Source of the DNA: Ophiobolus disseminans | Lineage: Eukaryota > Ascomycota > Dothideomycetes > Pleosporales > Phaeosphaeriaceae | Length of the DNA stretch: 64,000 bases | Direction: 5' to 3' | Assembly (NCBI GenBank): GCA_010093685.1 | Contig: MU006240.1 | Span: 1 to 64,000 of the forward strand | The notes under the pieces: model-generated | Seen by the model: only the letters and a program-made list of their open reading frames with translations | Database searches by the model: none | Told to the model about the DNA's origin: nothing | Made by a program: the position numbers and the translations under genes | Part shown: positions 41,159 through 51,850 of the stretch, piece by piece | How the letters are laid out: every line of letters starts with the position of its first letter | How positions within the stretch are numbered: position 1 is the stretch's first letter

Positions 41159-41758
41159 TCAACTTGCGGTATATTCCGTTCCCACATCAGCGCTCAAGTC
41201 CCTGGGCTCACGCACCTCCTGGCCCTGCGATCCAATGCTGACCTCATACCCTCGTGCCAGAAACCAACCTTGCCAGACATCGCTCGTGTCGCCTTTGTAG
41301 TACCTCCGGAAAGCAGCGTTGCTCACGAGGTCCATGGTGTCGGTTTTGGTGTTGGCGTAATAGATCTCGATGATAAGGCCGCAGTGCGTACATGTAGATG
41401 GAGGTAACGAATCGAAGGATGGGCCATGGGACGATTTCAGGGTATTCTCCCTAACCTCGTTTACGAGCTGTACGATTTGCCAGTTGTTGGGAACGAGTTT
41501 CGGACTGGCTGATGTGACGAGGTGGTTGAGCCATGTGACTTGGGGACTCGGGCCTCGCATTGGGAAATGAATAGCGCGGCGAGCCGAAGATCCAGAAGGC
41601 CGGGCTGCTATGTCGCGGATGGAGTTACATAGGGATGTGTGGAGAGAGCCAGATGTCATGGAACAAGTTAAGTCGCAGTAGACGTTGTCGATGCAGGTGT
41701 TGCATTGCACTGGATCTGGCCCGAGTGGTCCTTGGCAGTTCCCGCAAGTGATCGACAT
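41159..41758 (-). CDS. MYND-like zinc-finger protein (family member 3, diverged)
   Basis: Intronless, 199 aa. The N-terminus keeps all eight ligands of a MYND finger (C5, C8, C19, C22, C28, C32, H40, C44), although the aromatic and basic residues between the last ligands differ from the canonical pattern. The finger is followed by RRAIHFPMRGPSPQVTWLNH, a diverged version of the FP...PRFVW signature of the copies at 29493 and 60251. A CX2C pair (CTHCG) lies near residue 125. Function unknown; presumably a protein-interaction module. The frame is clean, so it is considered a live gene. Confidence 0.7.
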   Translation of the reverse strand: MSITCGNCQGPLGPDPVQCNTCIDNVYCDLTCSMTSGSLHTSLCNSIRDIAARPSGSSARRAIHFPMRGPSPQVTWLNHLVTSASPKLVPNNWQIVQLVNEVRENTLKSSHGPSFDSLPPSTCTHCGLIIEIYYANTKTDTMDLVSNAAFRRYYKGDTSDVWQGWFLARGYEVSIGSQGQEVREPRDLSADVGTEYTAS

Positions 41759-42015
41759 GGCGTAAAATGCTCTAAACGATGAGCAATGGGAGGAGAGCTC
41801 GCCCCATATATGTCAGAGATGGGTTTGCTACGATGTCCGTATGCGCGCAGTGTGTTCTAACAGCAAGCAATTGCGATACAGCCAAGTGTTCTTCACGGCA
41901 TGCTCTGGCAAGCAAATTGAAACCCAGTTTGCTGGAGCTGGCGCATGATTTTGTACACAAAAAGCGTGCGGCCGCCCGATCGAAGGGTCTCCGGTCAAAG
42001 CCCGATGTGACCACC

Positions 42016-43176
42016 TCAATGTAGTTGCTGCGATATACCTCTCCAGTTCGCCATGAACCAGTGTTCCGAGGCTGCAAACTCCATGATCTGGCAGTATTTC
42101 CGTAGGAGCTCACGAACCTCGGGGTCTGCTTTGGTTTTCAATACGTCGAGAAAATCGGCGTCAATACTAATTGGCCATAGCATCGTGGCACGTAGAGCGG
42201 GATACAGTGATGTATCAATAGCATATTGTAAGCTCTCTCGAAGACATTCAGCGGCTTTTAGGCGCACGATCTGGTCAGGTGAAGAGTCCACTGTTGGCGA
42301 ACAGGCTGAAGCCTGGATTTCCACTAAAAAGGAGGAAAGTAGCGGGGGAGGCTTTGGTGCGTTGGTGGTCATTGTGACGATAGCCGCGAAAGGGCCTTTT
42401 TTGATCATTGGCGTACTTTTCTGTAACACATAGTCTATGCCACGGATAAGTTGAAAAACTTGGATCATGGAATCGAGATCATGTGATCGGGCATCAGCAA
42501 AGGCGTTGACGACAATCATTGATGCAGCCACAAAGATGGCGTGACAATTCGCCGGACCCATGTCCGGAAGAGTGCTGTTCAGAGTGGTAACGGCGTTCGT
42601 GTGGTGCGTACCGGACAGCAGTTTGAAATGAGTGGCGCGTTGAGGGTTCAGATGAGCCAGGTGATTTGCCGAGAATGCGAGGATGCTGTGCATGAGGAAT
42701 GGGAACTTGAAAGCTTCTTGCGGGACTGAGAAGCCCCAGACTTGCTTCGTAGCCTCGTGGCCTGGCATGGTCAGGTATGCGTAGGCGGTAAAATGATGCA
42801 TGAGTTCCAAATCGTGGATCCAGTGGTCTGTTGCGGCAATCGGGCAAGCGATGGACTTTTCGTAGTTGCGATCAGACTCATGGTCTGGCGAAGCTGAGGC
42901 TCCGTCTATGGAAGTTCCTGGAGTACTCTGCACGTCTTCCGTATTTGCAGAGTGACCACGAGCTTGTAACGAAGTTGGTGCATATCTCAATAGACTGCAC
43001 TCGACGCGATATCTGGTGCATGCACCACATGGTCGATTCTCATCGCACTGTTTGTTGTCAGCGGAAGTGAGCGGATGAAGCTGAAGTTTGAAAACAGGAC
43101 ACCGAAATACCTTGACACGTCGCACTTTGCATTGGACGCAGCCTGTGCGACTTTTCTTCGAGCCGAGCCTCGGCAT
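42016..43176 (-). CDS. Zn2Cys6 fungal transcription factor
   Basis: Two exons, 43176-43111 and 43047-42016, total 365 aa. The intron falls inside the zinc cluster: CVQCKVRRVK joins CDENRPCGACTRYRVEC, restoring the CX2CX6CX5CX2CX6C pattern at residues 13-39. The rest is the helical fungal-specific domain found in sterol-uptake-type and related regulators (HDLELMHHFTAYAYL, LAFSANHLAHLNP). It ends at TGA after WRGISQQLH. A further open stretch in another frame below 42016 could be an alternative exon, but no convincing splice was chosen. Nuclear activator or repressor; targets cannot be inferred from the neighbours. Confidence 0.85.
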   Translation of the reverse strand: MPRLGSKKSRTGCVQCKVRRVKVFRCPVFKLQLHPLTSADNKQCDENRPCGACTRYRVECSLLRYAPTSLQARGHSANTEDVQSTPGTSIDGASASPDHESDRNYEKSIACPIAATDHWIHDLELMHHFTAYAYLTMPGHEATKQVWGFSVPQEAFKFPFLMHSILAFSANHLAHLNPQRATHFKLLSGTHHTNAVTTLNSTLPDMGPANCHAIFVAASMIVVNAFADARSHDLDSMIQVFQLIRGIDYVLQKSTPMIKKGPFAAIVTMTTNAPKPPPLLSSFLVEIQASACSPTVDSSPDQIVRLKAAECLRESLQYAIDTSLYPALRATMLWPISIDADFLDVLKTKADPEVRELLRKYCQIMEFAASEHWFMANWRGISQQLH

Positions 43177-43513
43177 TGCGGTGGGCAGAGGATCTGCAAC
43201 CTATATGGATCTTCAGATGGACGGTGTGAGATAACGCGTCGAATACGAGTGCGAGTGCGGTGCTGCAAGGTGGACATTTCCCGGGGTTGCAGGTAGATCG
43301 GCGCCATTTTAGACTAGCGTGCTGAAACCTCCGCCGCATCGAGACTCTCCAACGCACCACCACAAAAGTCCATCACGTTGTGCGTAGTCGTTATCGCGAT
43401 AGCATTGGTAGCTATGCTTTGTTTTATTTAACTAGCATACAAAGTATGGTCCTCATCCCACAGTCCAACCTCGCCCTTCATGCTCATCCTTCGCAGCTCA
43501 GAACATCCCAACC

Positions 43514-44203
43514 TCACTCGCTATACCCCTTAATCCTTCTATCAAACTCCACCAACTCAGCCGCCCAGTCCGCCGCCTCCTTCCCGGCCACCAGTTCCAC
43601 AACGTACAAGCTAGTATCAATACCCGAGGTCACCCCGCCAGCATTGATAATCCTCACTCCCGCATCCGTTAGCCCTCCATCAACCCAGCGCGTCTTGAGC
43701 ACATTGATCTTGGAGTCGCCACCAGCCGCTTCGTCCGCGACTTCTTTGAGCATGTCGAAGCCGAGATGATGAGTGGTTGCGTCGCGGCCGGCCAGAACGC
43801 CTGATGCGGCAAGGAGTATGGCGCCGGAGCAGACGGATTGGAGGATTCGCTTGCCGCTTTCCTTGCGTGGCTTCAGGCCTACAAACTTCCTCAAGAGTGC
43901 TGATAGCTCTTTTCCCTCTTTGCTCTTGATGAATTCGTCGCACGTATCGAAAGCCGCGCCTGGGATGACCAGGATGTCAATATCGTCGATCCTCGCTTCG
44001 ATTTCCGCAAAGGTCGCGTTCGGGATGTATGTGAGCGTGCCGGTGTCTGCAGCTGGTACTGGATTGTGGTGCGCGAATGAGGTGCTTTTGAACGGACCTG
44101 GGCGGCCGTCGAGGGGACGAGCGCTGTATATCTCCGCTGGGCCGCTGAAGTCCAGTATATCCGCCTTGGGGTAGAGGTAAATTGCCACATTGTAGGGGAC
44201 CAT
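43514..44203 (-). CDS. DJ-1/PfpI family protein (class I glutamine amidotransferase-like)
   Basis: Single exon, 229 aa. Typical DJ-1/PfpI blocks: an N-terminal VAIYLYPKADILDFSGPAEI with the conserved Asp/Glu, IDILVIPGAAFDTC, and the nucleophile elbow LQSVCSGAILLAASGVLAG (Cys about 125) followed by TTHH. NAGGVTSGIDTSLYVVE is near the C-terminus. This subgroup includes isonitrile hydratase-like and ThiJ-type proteins; the precise reaction is not readable. Cytosolic, no targeting signal. Length is normal for the family. Confidence 0.85.
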   Translation of the reverse strand: MVPYNVAIYLYPKADILDFSGPAEIYSARPLDGRPGPFKSTSFAHHNPVPAADTGTLTYIPNATFAEIEARIDDIDILVIPGAAFDTCDEFIKSKEGKELSALLRKFVGLKPRKESGKRILQSVCSGAILLAASGVLAGRDATTHHLGFDMLKEVADEAAGGDSKINVLKTRWVDGGLTDAGVRIINAGGVTSGIDTSLYVVELVAGKEAADWAAELVEFDRRIKGYSE

Positions 44204-45228
44204 GGTGCGCGGTATTGGTGTATGATGTCGTCAAGATTGCGCGGATTGGTGAATAAATTGCAGCGCAAGTTGAGCGTTGGCGTTCAGATGTTATATACCG
44301 GGATCCAAGAGCCGGAGCGGATCAAGTCTCATGCTCCGCATCCGCGCGGAATAGGTACCGGACTGCCTAGAGCCGCGCATACCACCTAGTCAGCCACAAC
44401 ATGAGTGTAAGCTTACGCTTAGATTCATCACCTTACGACTCCGGTTTCACTTGGGTGCTTCTGATCTTAGAATATGACGCAAAACAATTGTCACTAAGGA
44501 CTTTAACGCCCGGGTTTTGACCTCCACCGGAGACCGCGTTTTAAGCAGCTATGGATTCAGATACGTTCAGGAGGTGCGCAATTAGTCTCACGAGAAGGTA
44601 ACAAGAGGTGTATCAGTATGCAGCGTAAGAACAATTAGTGACAATGTGTATTGAGAAGACGAACGCCAGACGCCGAGCAGCTAGAAGATTTGAAGGGAAC
44701 CTCAACAAGAGGAAGCGAGGTAGGACGCACCAGTGTAGATAGCCGCTGAACTTGTATGTTGTCAGACCTAGCAGCTCAACCTCATTGGTACATTGTGATC
44801 CCCTATCGGTCCGATACATGAGCTTACATGAGCACGGTACATTCCAGTACCTTCTATGGCTTCCACAGCCACTCTTTCCACATCATATGCTTACGCGTAC
44901 TCTTGTATATAATCAAGCTTGTCTACTCTATAGAACAATCAACCTTCTTCTTCATCTCTGCTCTCTTCCCACATATGTGTAGTTAATATTAGGTATAGCA
45001 TAGCTCGATTCAGAATAGCATCTCTAACGCCTTCTCAAACAGTCCCGACGTCTAGTATTAGAGGCTTCCTTCCTCCCCCTTGCCCTTACCATCTACGTCA
45101 TCAAACCCATCCGTCGACATTCAACATGATGCACCCACTTCCACATCCCTCTTCTCTCTTGCATCCTCTTTTCCATTCCATCATTTTCCATATCCATATC
45201 CCACACCCCCTCCCTTTCTCCATCTCCA
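44204..45228. other. Intergenic, pyrimidine-rich toward the right end
   Basis: About 1 kb with no supported gene. The segment 45050-45228 is C/T-rich on the plus strand, without a repeat unit. Confidence 0.45.
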
Positions 45229-45549
45229 TCATCCAAGCCCCCCAATCCCTCCCCTGCTCTTAAACCCCATTAAAAACAGCAATTGCGCTTCTCGATTCTT
45301 GTTTAGTATTTGGTGCTGTTCTCGGGGTGCGGTTGCATCTGGGGTTTGTGTCGACGCCAGGGGGTGAGGTGTGGGTGTGAAAGCTCGATGGAAGGTGGTG
45401 GTGGTGGTGGTCGAGGAGGAGGATGTTATTGTCGATGTGTTTGACGATGTAGTGAAGGATGCTGACGAGATTGTTGAATTGATTGACGATATCGAAGATA
45501 CCGACCCTGAGCGCTGAGATGACGAAGAAAAACCGGTGGACGTAGACAT
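45229..45549 (-). CDS. Possible small Ser/Thr-rich protein
   Basis: A 106-codon frame starting MSTSTGFSSSSQRSGS, with runs of Ser and Thr (including a (GGT)n tract on the plus strand that encodes Thr), then LNKNREAQLLFLMGF. No domain, signal peptide or membrane segment. It could be a small real protein or chance open reading in low-complexity DNA; transcript evidence is lacking. Confidence 0.3.
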   Translation of the reverse strand: MSTSTGFSSSSQRSGSVSSISSINSTISSASFTTSSNTSTITSSSSTTTTTTFHRAFTPTPHPLASTQTPDATAPREQHQILNKNREAQLLFLMGFKSRGGIGGLG

Positions 45550-46329
45550 GGTGAATGTATGTCGTTGTGTGGTGTAGGTTGTTGAAGTTCAGCTTGACCT
45601 CGGTGTCGATCAATTGTTCGTAGTTCAAAGAATTGGTTCTTGGGTTTGAAGTCGTGAAATGCCACGCGGTGTTGTGCATTTGCATCGACGTCAATATCAA
45701 CGTTCACCCGCAAGTCGACAATGAGCATGAGCAAATATCAAAATCATCGCGCACATCATCACGCGCCATACCTACCCCTCTTGCGCGAATATCCCCTTCA
45801 ATTCCTTCGCGGTTCCTGCATGCAACCACCCCATTCCACTCCCTTTCCTGGGGTCAGAGTGGCGCAGCACATCTTCCAGCTGATGTTAGTTTAGTTTGAG
45901 GCATTTCTCCCTAACCGCGCAAGACATGCCGATCTTGTAGGAATCATGGACATTATCGGTTTCTCAAGAAACCCATCCCTTCGAATTGCTAGCACGAAAA
46001 TGCTGTTGCTGATACGATCTGGGACCCCCCCCCCCCCCCCAAATGTCCCCATATCACGCCATCCCGCACGCGTCCCCGCATACACTGTCACCATCTGTCA
46101 CGCGAAGCACGTCTTGTTTCAGCTATTGCAAAATCAACATGTGGTTGTAGTCGTATCTGAAAAGGGGGTATCTAAGCCAACGCCGATGCCGGACGCGAAA
46201 CTCGCAAATTGCAATACGAATATCCAAAGCCTTGCTTTCCGTTCCAAAGCAGATCGAAGGGGACTTGGAACCAAAAAGGAGATGCCTCATTCGAGACTCG
46301 CATGCTAACGCCCCGCAATAAAACGGCTC
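45550..46329. other. Intergenic with a 16-bp poly-C tract
   Basis: No supported gene. A homopolymer of 16 C lies at 46025-46040. Short frames here show no motif. Confidence 0.5.
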
Positions 46330-48526
46330 TCAAACAAAACAATGCACCCGCACCGTCCCATCTTCACTCCCACTAACAACTCTCTCGTCGCTCAGGCCCA
46401 CACAAGTCACAGGTCCAGTATGACCCGTCAACGTCCGCTCATGCTGGCCAGTCCGGGGGTCCCAGATCTTGAGCGTCTTGTCCTCAGCGCCACTCACCAA
46501 GCGCAACGAGTCTGCAGCAAGCGACCAGATGCCTTCAACGTGGCCGAAGAAGCGGTGCACGGTGCGTCCGGTGGGGATGTGCCAGAGGCGGATGGTGCCG
46601 TCGAGAGAGCCGGTGAGCATGTAGGATGGCGGGTTAGGGCGGTCGGGTTCATCTGGGAAGAAGTGTTCATCTTGTGGTAATGAAATACCTGATAAACGGG
46701 GAGATGCGTTTGCGCTGTCGGAAGCGAGGGACGCAGTATCCGAGAAGTCGTTGTTGGCATTTGCGACGAAGTCGTCCTCGTTGATCTCGAACTCATGCGG
46801 CAGAGGAAGGACCTGCTGTACTTGACCCGCATGTCCTTCAAATGTCTTGAGACATTTGTGATTGTCGAGATCCCACAGCTTGACAGTCATGTCGTCGGAT
46901 GCCGAAAGTAGTGTTCGTGATGCCGGGTCCAGCTTGACGCAATTGACCCAATCAGTGTGTCCCTGCAACCGGATGCGGTTCAATTTCTTGAAGTCGTGCA
47001 CCATGATGGAGTTATCCGAAGAGCCCGAGGCCAGCAGCTTGTCCGCCATGTGGAGGGCAATCACACCATCCTCGTGTACATGCAGTGTTTTGATCAGCTG
47101 GCCAGTCCGCCAATTCCACACCTTGATGGAGTGGTCCAGACTCCCGGTGATCAACTTGGATTCGTCGAACTGCAGACATCGGATGCCTTGGGTGTGGCCT
47201 CGCAGCGTTCGCAGCACCTCGCCAGTCTTGATGTCCCAGACTTTGACAGTCGCATCGTAGGAGCCGGTGATGAGAATCTCATTGTCAAACTGGAGGCACA
47301 TGACGCCGTTTGTGTGTCCCTTGAAGATGCGTGTGGAGTAGCGGCCGTACTTCCAGTTGGTGCCGACCTTGAAGCGGTCCTTGTAGACGTCCTTCCACGG
47401 TCGCTTCTTGGGCTGGTCAAAGTAGGAGGCTAGCTGTATCTGGGTGGACTCGACCGTCGGGCATGCGCGCTTGTTCGAGGACTCGGGTGACGACTCGTCG
47501 GCATCTTCGGGGGCAGAGCGCTTGGCGCCGGCGGTCGAGTCAGAAATGTCGGATGTGCGGTGGGCAAGAGTGGCAGGTGGGGCTGCCTCGGCCATTGGCG
47601 TGAGATTGGGCGACCACTCGTTCAGGCCCCTCCCCGACGCCCGCAGCTGTATCTTGCGCTTCTCGTGTCGCAGGCGGCGTTGGTCCAGGAGGGGCAGCCC
47701 CCACCCGCACTTTGTGCACTTGCGGTCAATGTGCTGCTCGCACATCTTGTGCCAGACCACGTCGTCGTCGGCGAGCTGCCTCCATCGGCGGCTCACCTGG
47801 GCGGCGTTGCACAGTGAGGTGGTGTCGAGGTAGCAGAGGATCTTGAAGCCCAGCTCGGTGGGGAGGGCGCCGAGGAAGTCGATCTTGATGAGGTTGCGGA
47901 CCGACGAGGAGATGAAGGAGAGCTGGGGGAAGCAGCACTGGGCGAGGATGCCCTGCAGCATGAGGTTGCGGTGGCGCGAGGGGGCGGCGGAGAAGAGCGA
48001 CCAGACGTTGGCGATGCTCTGCTGGTCGGCTTGCGACTCGCGCATCAGTTTCTGCGCCGTCAGTAGCCGCTTTATCACGGGACTACTCAATACAAAAACA
48101 TACCTCTTGTAATTGCTCCATGGACGGCTCGTCGGCCTGCTGGCGGCACAGCAAATCAGGCCTGTGGCGGTAGCAGTACTTGGTGTTGCCCGAGGCGGCC
48201 TGTCCGTCTCTGTCACCGCCAAGGGGGTTGTATTGCTGCGGAATGTGCTGGGCGAGGTACGGCTGGATCATCTTCTCGATCTGCTTCGACTTGCGCTCAT
48301 CGACGTCGCCTATGCTGTCTCCGTGCGAATGGCGGGTACGCTCAGATAGGCCCTCATGGTCGTGGCCCTGCATCAGGGCGGCGTGAGGGTCGGTAGAAGT
48401 AGTCGGCGCCGTGTCTGGGGGCACAGATGATGGCATGGGGTGTGTGCGCCAGGAGAGCCGCCGCCGTTTTGCGGTACTGGAGGCAGCTTGTGCGAAGTCG
48501 TGCTCGATTGCGACATGCGTGGCCAT
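46330..48526 (-). CDS. sconB: F-box/WD40 sulfur controller, SCF substrate adaptor (SconB/Met30)
   Basis: Two exons, 48526-48104 and 48051-46330, with a 52-nt GT-AG intron, giving 714 aa. The N-terminal third is basic/polar. A conserved block (ADQQSIANVWSLFSAAPSRH, LMLQGILAQCCFPQLSF) precedes the F-box (LGALPTELGFKILCYLDTTSLCNAAQVSRRW). The linker has CTKCGWGLPLL and KDRFKVGTNWKYGRYS, then comes a C-terminal beta-propeller of about seven WD repeats (GHTNGVMCLQFD, TGSYDATVKVWD, SGSEDGTVRVH). This is the architecture of Met30/SconB/SCON2, the adaptor that lets an SCF ubiquitin ligase turn off the bZIP activator of sulfur assimilation genes when sulfur is plentiful. It binds Skp1 through the F-box. 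Shares an approximately 0.8-kb divergent upstream region with atg17. Confidence 0.93.
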
Positions 48527-49337
48527 GGTTTCGTCGCAGAGGTACGCCGTCCGCCCCGGATGACTCGGCGGTCAGGGCAGGCACGAAGGGTCCTTAGGAA
48601 GGCGCAGATCGGACCATTACAGTCGCTGTCGGGTGCGGTGAGACTGGACGTCGATGCAATAATGCGGCGAAATGGCGCGATTGACCCTGCTCTTGCGCTG
48701 TTTGGGTGCGATGCTCGGCTGGGGATAAGCGGTGCAACAACGAAGCGGACTCGACAGACGGGTGCCGAATTTGTATGGTGATTGCAGGAGCTGCACGGGA
48801 GTGACAGAAGAGACTGGCGACGAGGTTCCTTTTGGGTGTGGGCGTGGGGTGTTCAAGATGGATCCATGTGCTTCGGCCCATCGCTGCAGTCGCCGCCATG
48901 CCGAGCGCTGGCGATTGCGCAAGGCCAGCACGCCATCGCTCGCAATACCGCACTTGGTGCAAATCCGCCAGCAATGACTAACAGGGCAAAGTTTTGCACT
49001 GAGAATGCCGAGTCAACTTTGTCGTTGTACAAGACTCGAATCTGCATTACTAACAAGTTCGTCTCGTCTTCAGATGCCGCTCACCTCCAGTGTAGTAGTT
49101 CACGGATGCTTACGCCATACCCATGTGGACCCTTGCACCCTGTTTCCGTGTAGCCCTGCCAAGCTTTATTAGCTCCGGTATGGGGAAGATGCGACAGGCG
49201 GTCATCAACATCAACACCGCGGTGATAGAGGATTTCGATGTGAGATGCCTCGCGTTGTGGGTAACCAGGACGTAGTCTATCGTTCCGTGTGTTAAATCAC
49301 ATGACCATATATTCCAACACCGACCGTTAGGCATCTC
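48527..49337. other. Divergent promoter region between sconB and atg17
   Basis: About 810 bp between two head-to-head start codons. No coding frame with family motifs; no clear TATA box was picked out. Confidence 0.5.
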
Positions 49338-50863
49338 ATGGCGTCTCCGCCGTCGCCTGCCTCCTCCACGAGCAGCGCCGGCTCGACACACTCATATGAC
49401 CAGGACCGCCCGCAGACGCTAGAAGACCTCGTAAACCACTTTGTCGCGTCCAAACGCTCACTAAACACGCAGACAGTGCTCTGGCGCGCCAACGAGCTGG
49501 TAAACACCGCCCGAGGCCGTCTGGAAGAGAATGCAGTCCTCGCGGCCAAGAACACGGCCATACGTAACATAGCAGAGCAGCAGGTAGACGCCCTCGAAGC
49601 AGCACGGCGCGGCATAGACGTCGTTGAGGCCGAAGTCACAGTCGAGTTCAAGGTACAGCCATCGTTGGCATCTCCCGCGTCCTGCTGATGCCCAGTCAGC
49701 AACTCCTCCACGACGTCGACACTTCCTTCGCCGGTCTGAACTCTACCCTCACCGTGCTGCGCGAAACACCCATCGAGGCTGTCCTGCAGCCCCCCGGCAC
49801 CCCCCAGAAGCATCTCTACGACTTCATCGACAGCGCCGCCGTGTCCAACCTCGAAGTTACCTTGCGCGCCTGCATCGACCGCTACAATGCCGCTCGTGAG
49901 ATCCTCGACGACAGCAACGATGCATTCGATACCTCGCTGGACAATCTGCATTCCTCGTTCGAGAACGTGCCGCTGACGCCAGCGAGCGCCTCCAACCCCA
50001 GTCCCATCCCGAGCCTATACCAAGATCTAGAAGTGCACGCAAGAGAGGCTGCGCAGGCATTCCAGTCGCTGGTCCAGCACTACGACCTTTGTGTGACTGC
50101 CCTCCGACATACGGAGGGTGGTTCTGCGGCAGCGACAGAAGCAACTGGTGATACCTCGATGCACTCTAGGGACGAGTTTGCCCCTCCACCAGAGCCCATG
50201 AGCGAAGAGGAGCGGCTCGAGATGGTTGCCGTCTTGGTCAAAGATGCACATGACCTTGACGATGTTGTCACGGAGATTCGAGAGCGAGGCTCAGAAATGA
50301 CATTCCTACTTACCCAGATCGACAACCACATCAACCATCTCCGCAACGAAGCGTCAGCGCTGTCGAGCATACTGCAGATGATCTCACAAATCACAGGGGA
50401 GGTCAAGTCGCACATCGCAACATCGCGATCGTTCCACACATCGTGGCTGGACGATACCCGGCCGACATTGCTCAACGGCATCGAGGAGTGGGAGAACCAG
50501 CGCGACTTTTACGAGCGCTTCGATCTAGCGTACGCAGAACTCCTAGTCGAGATTTCATCGCGGCGACGACGCCACGAGAAGACGAAGCGCAAAGCCGAAG
50601 AAGCACAAAGGGAACTCGACAGACTGCACGCCGAAGACGAGCGCGCTCGCGAACAATTTACCCTTGCGCAAGGCGATTTCCTGCCTCGCGACATATGGCC
50701 CGGCCTGGAAGATCCACCCCGACGATATGAAGTACGGGCGGTTACGGTGGAACACAATCCAGATAGCTCCCAGCACGACGAAGACGAGCAGGTGAAGAGC
50801 ATACCGCAGCTCGGCAGAAAGGTAGTGGAGAGAGCGTTGACACGTGTGAAGCGAAGGATGTAG
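49338..50863 (+). CDS. atg17: Autophagy scaffold protein Atg17
   Basis: Two exons, 49338-49652 and 49700-50863 (the acceptor CAG at 49697-49699 keeps frame), giving 492 aa. Diagnostic text: LEDLVNHFVASKRSLNTQTVLWRANELV at the N-terminus (split in the family as a long helix), LHDVDTSFAGLNSTL, FVDS-like DFIDSAAVSNLE, a long coiled-coil centre (EISSRRRRHEKTKRKAEEAQ) and the C-terminal FLPRDIWPGLEDPPRRYEV block typical of fungal Atg17. Atg17 dimerises through coiled coils and, with Atg29/Atg31 and Atg1/Atg13, organises the pre-autophagosomal site on starvation. No lesion seen; length is normal for filamentous fungi. Confidence 0.92.
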
Positions 50864-51850
50864 TGTCGCTTGCCTTACTCTAGCCAAATCGGATTCTGGC
50901 ATCTACTATATAGATATTAAGTGCCGGGGTTTTGAATAAATCCTTTGACGTTACTGAAGACGTATTGGGACCTCCTTCATTACTCTCCGCTCAACTTTAC
51001 TGCACCATATGTCGTGCTTCGTCCAGTACCATCGTCCACTATCATACAAAAGCCCGTGTCATATTGTTGACCTCCTCGCACCACCCACCCATCAAGATTC
51101 ATTGCAACGCCACTACTACCCAGTACCACTAACATCCCATCCAAACGTCACGGGCGCAAGAGCTAGCAACATGGGCTGAATACAATGATCGCACCGCGAA
51201 ATGGAGATCTCCACGCCGCCGATGAATTGTTGAAGTGCGAGCTCAGGGCCTTGTGCCGTCTTTGAAAAGTTTGAGTGCACATTGCCAAGACGGTGCCGCG
51301 CCGCGGAGCACCAAGCCCACTGTTGAGCCCTATATAAGCTGTGCTACGATGAATAAGGACTAGCGCCGATAGCGAGTGGACGTCACACGAAAGTGGTGGG
51401 AGGTGGATTTGCAGCCCCAGTGCGCGCTGAAGCTGAGGGCGGAGCTTCTGAGCTGCGAGGGCTGGGTTCCCTTTACCGCTGTGATAGGCGAGATTGTGTC
51501 TGGTGGGTTTGTTTTGATCTGTTTTGTTGGCAAGACGTCAAAGGGAATTTGCAATGGCACTTTCCCTTACGGTAGTCCAGGTACGGCCCCGTTGTTGTGG
51601 CAAGCGTGAGCGACGAACAAACGGCGCGGGCAACAACACTAGCTGGCGTGTGTAGTGCAGCGGAGGCGTCCGCCTTCTGGACCCGGAATAGCTTTACATG
51701 TCGAAGTTACAAGCCCGGATCGACACGGTTACGCAAATCTCCAGCCTTGTGTCGTACTTCTACCTTCAGTTTCGGCATCTTTCCTCCTCGTCTTCCTTCC
51801 ATTCTATTCTTCGCCTGTCTCTTCCACTCGTTTGTCGTCCCAGTGTCGAG
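50864..51850. other. Intergenic; possible TATA at 51331
   Basis: About 1 kb with no supported gene. TATATAAG at 51331-51338 is a candidate promoter for the glycosyltransferase gene but would imply a 5' leader of roughly 480 nt. Confidence 0.4.

Noticed and set aside
51376..51609. Small plus-strand frame
   Set aside because: No ATG at a convincing position and no motif; it lies in the probable promoter region of the glycosyltransferase.
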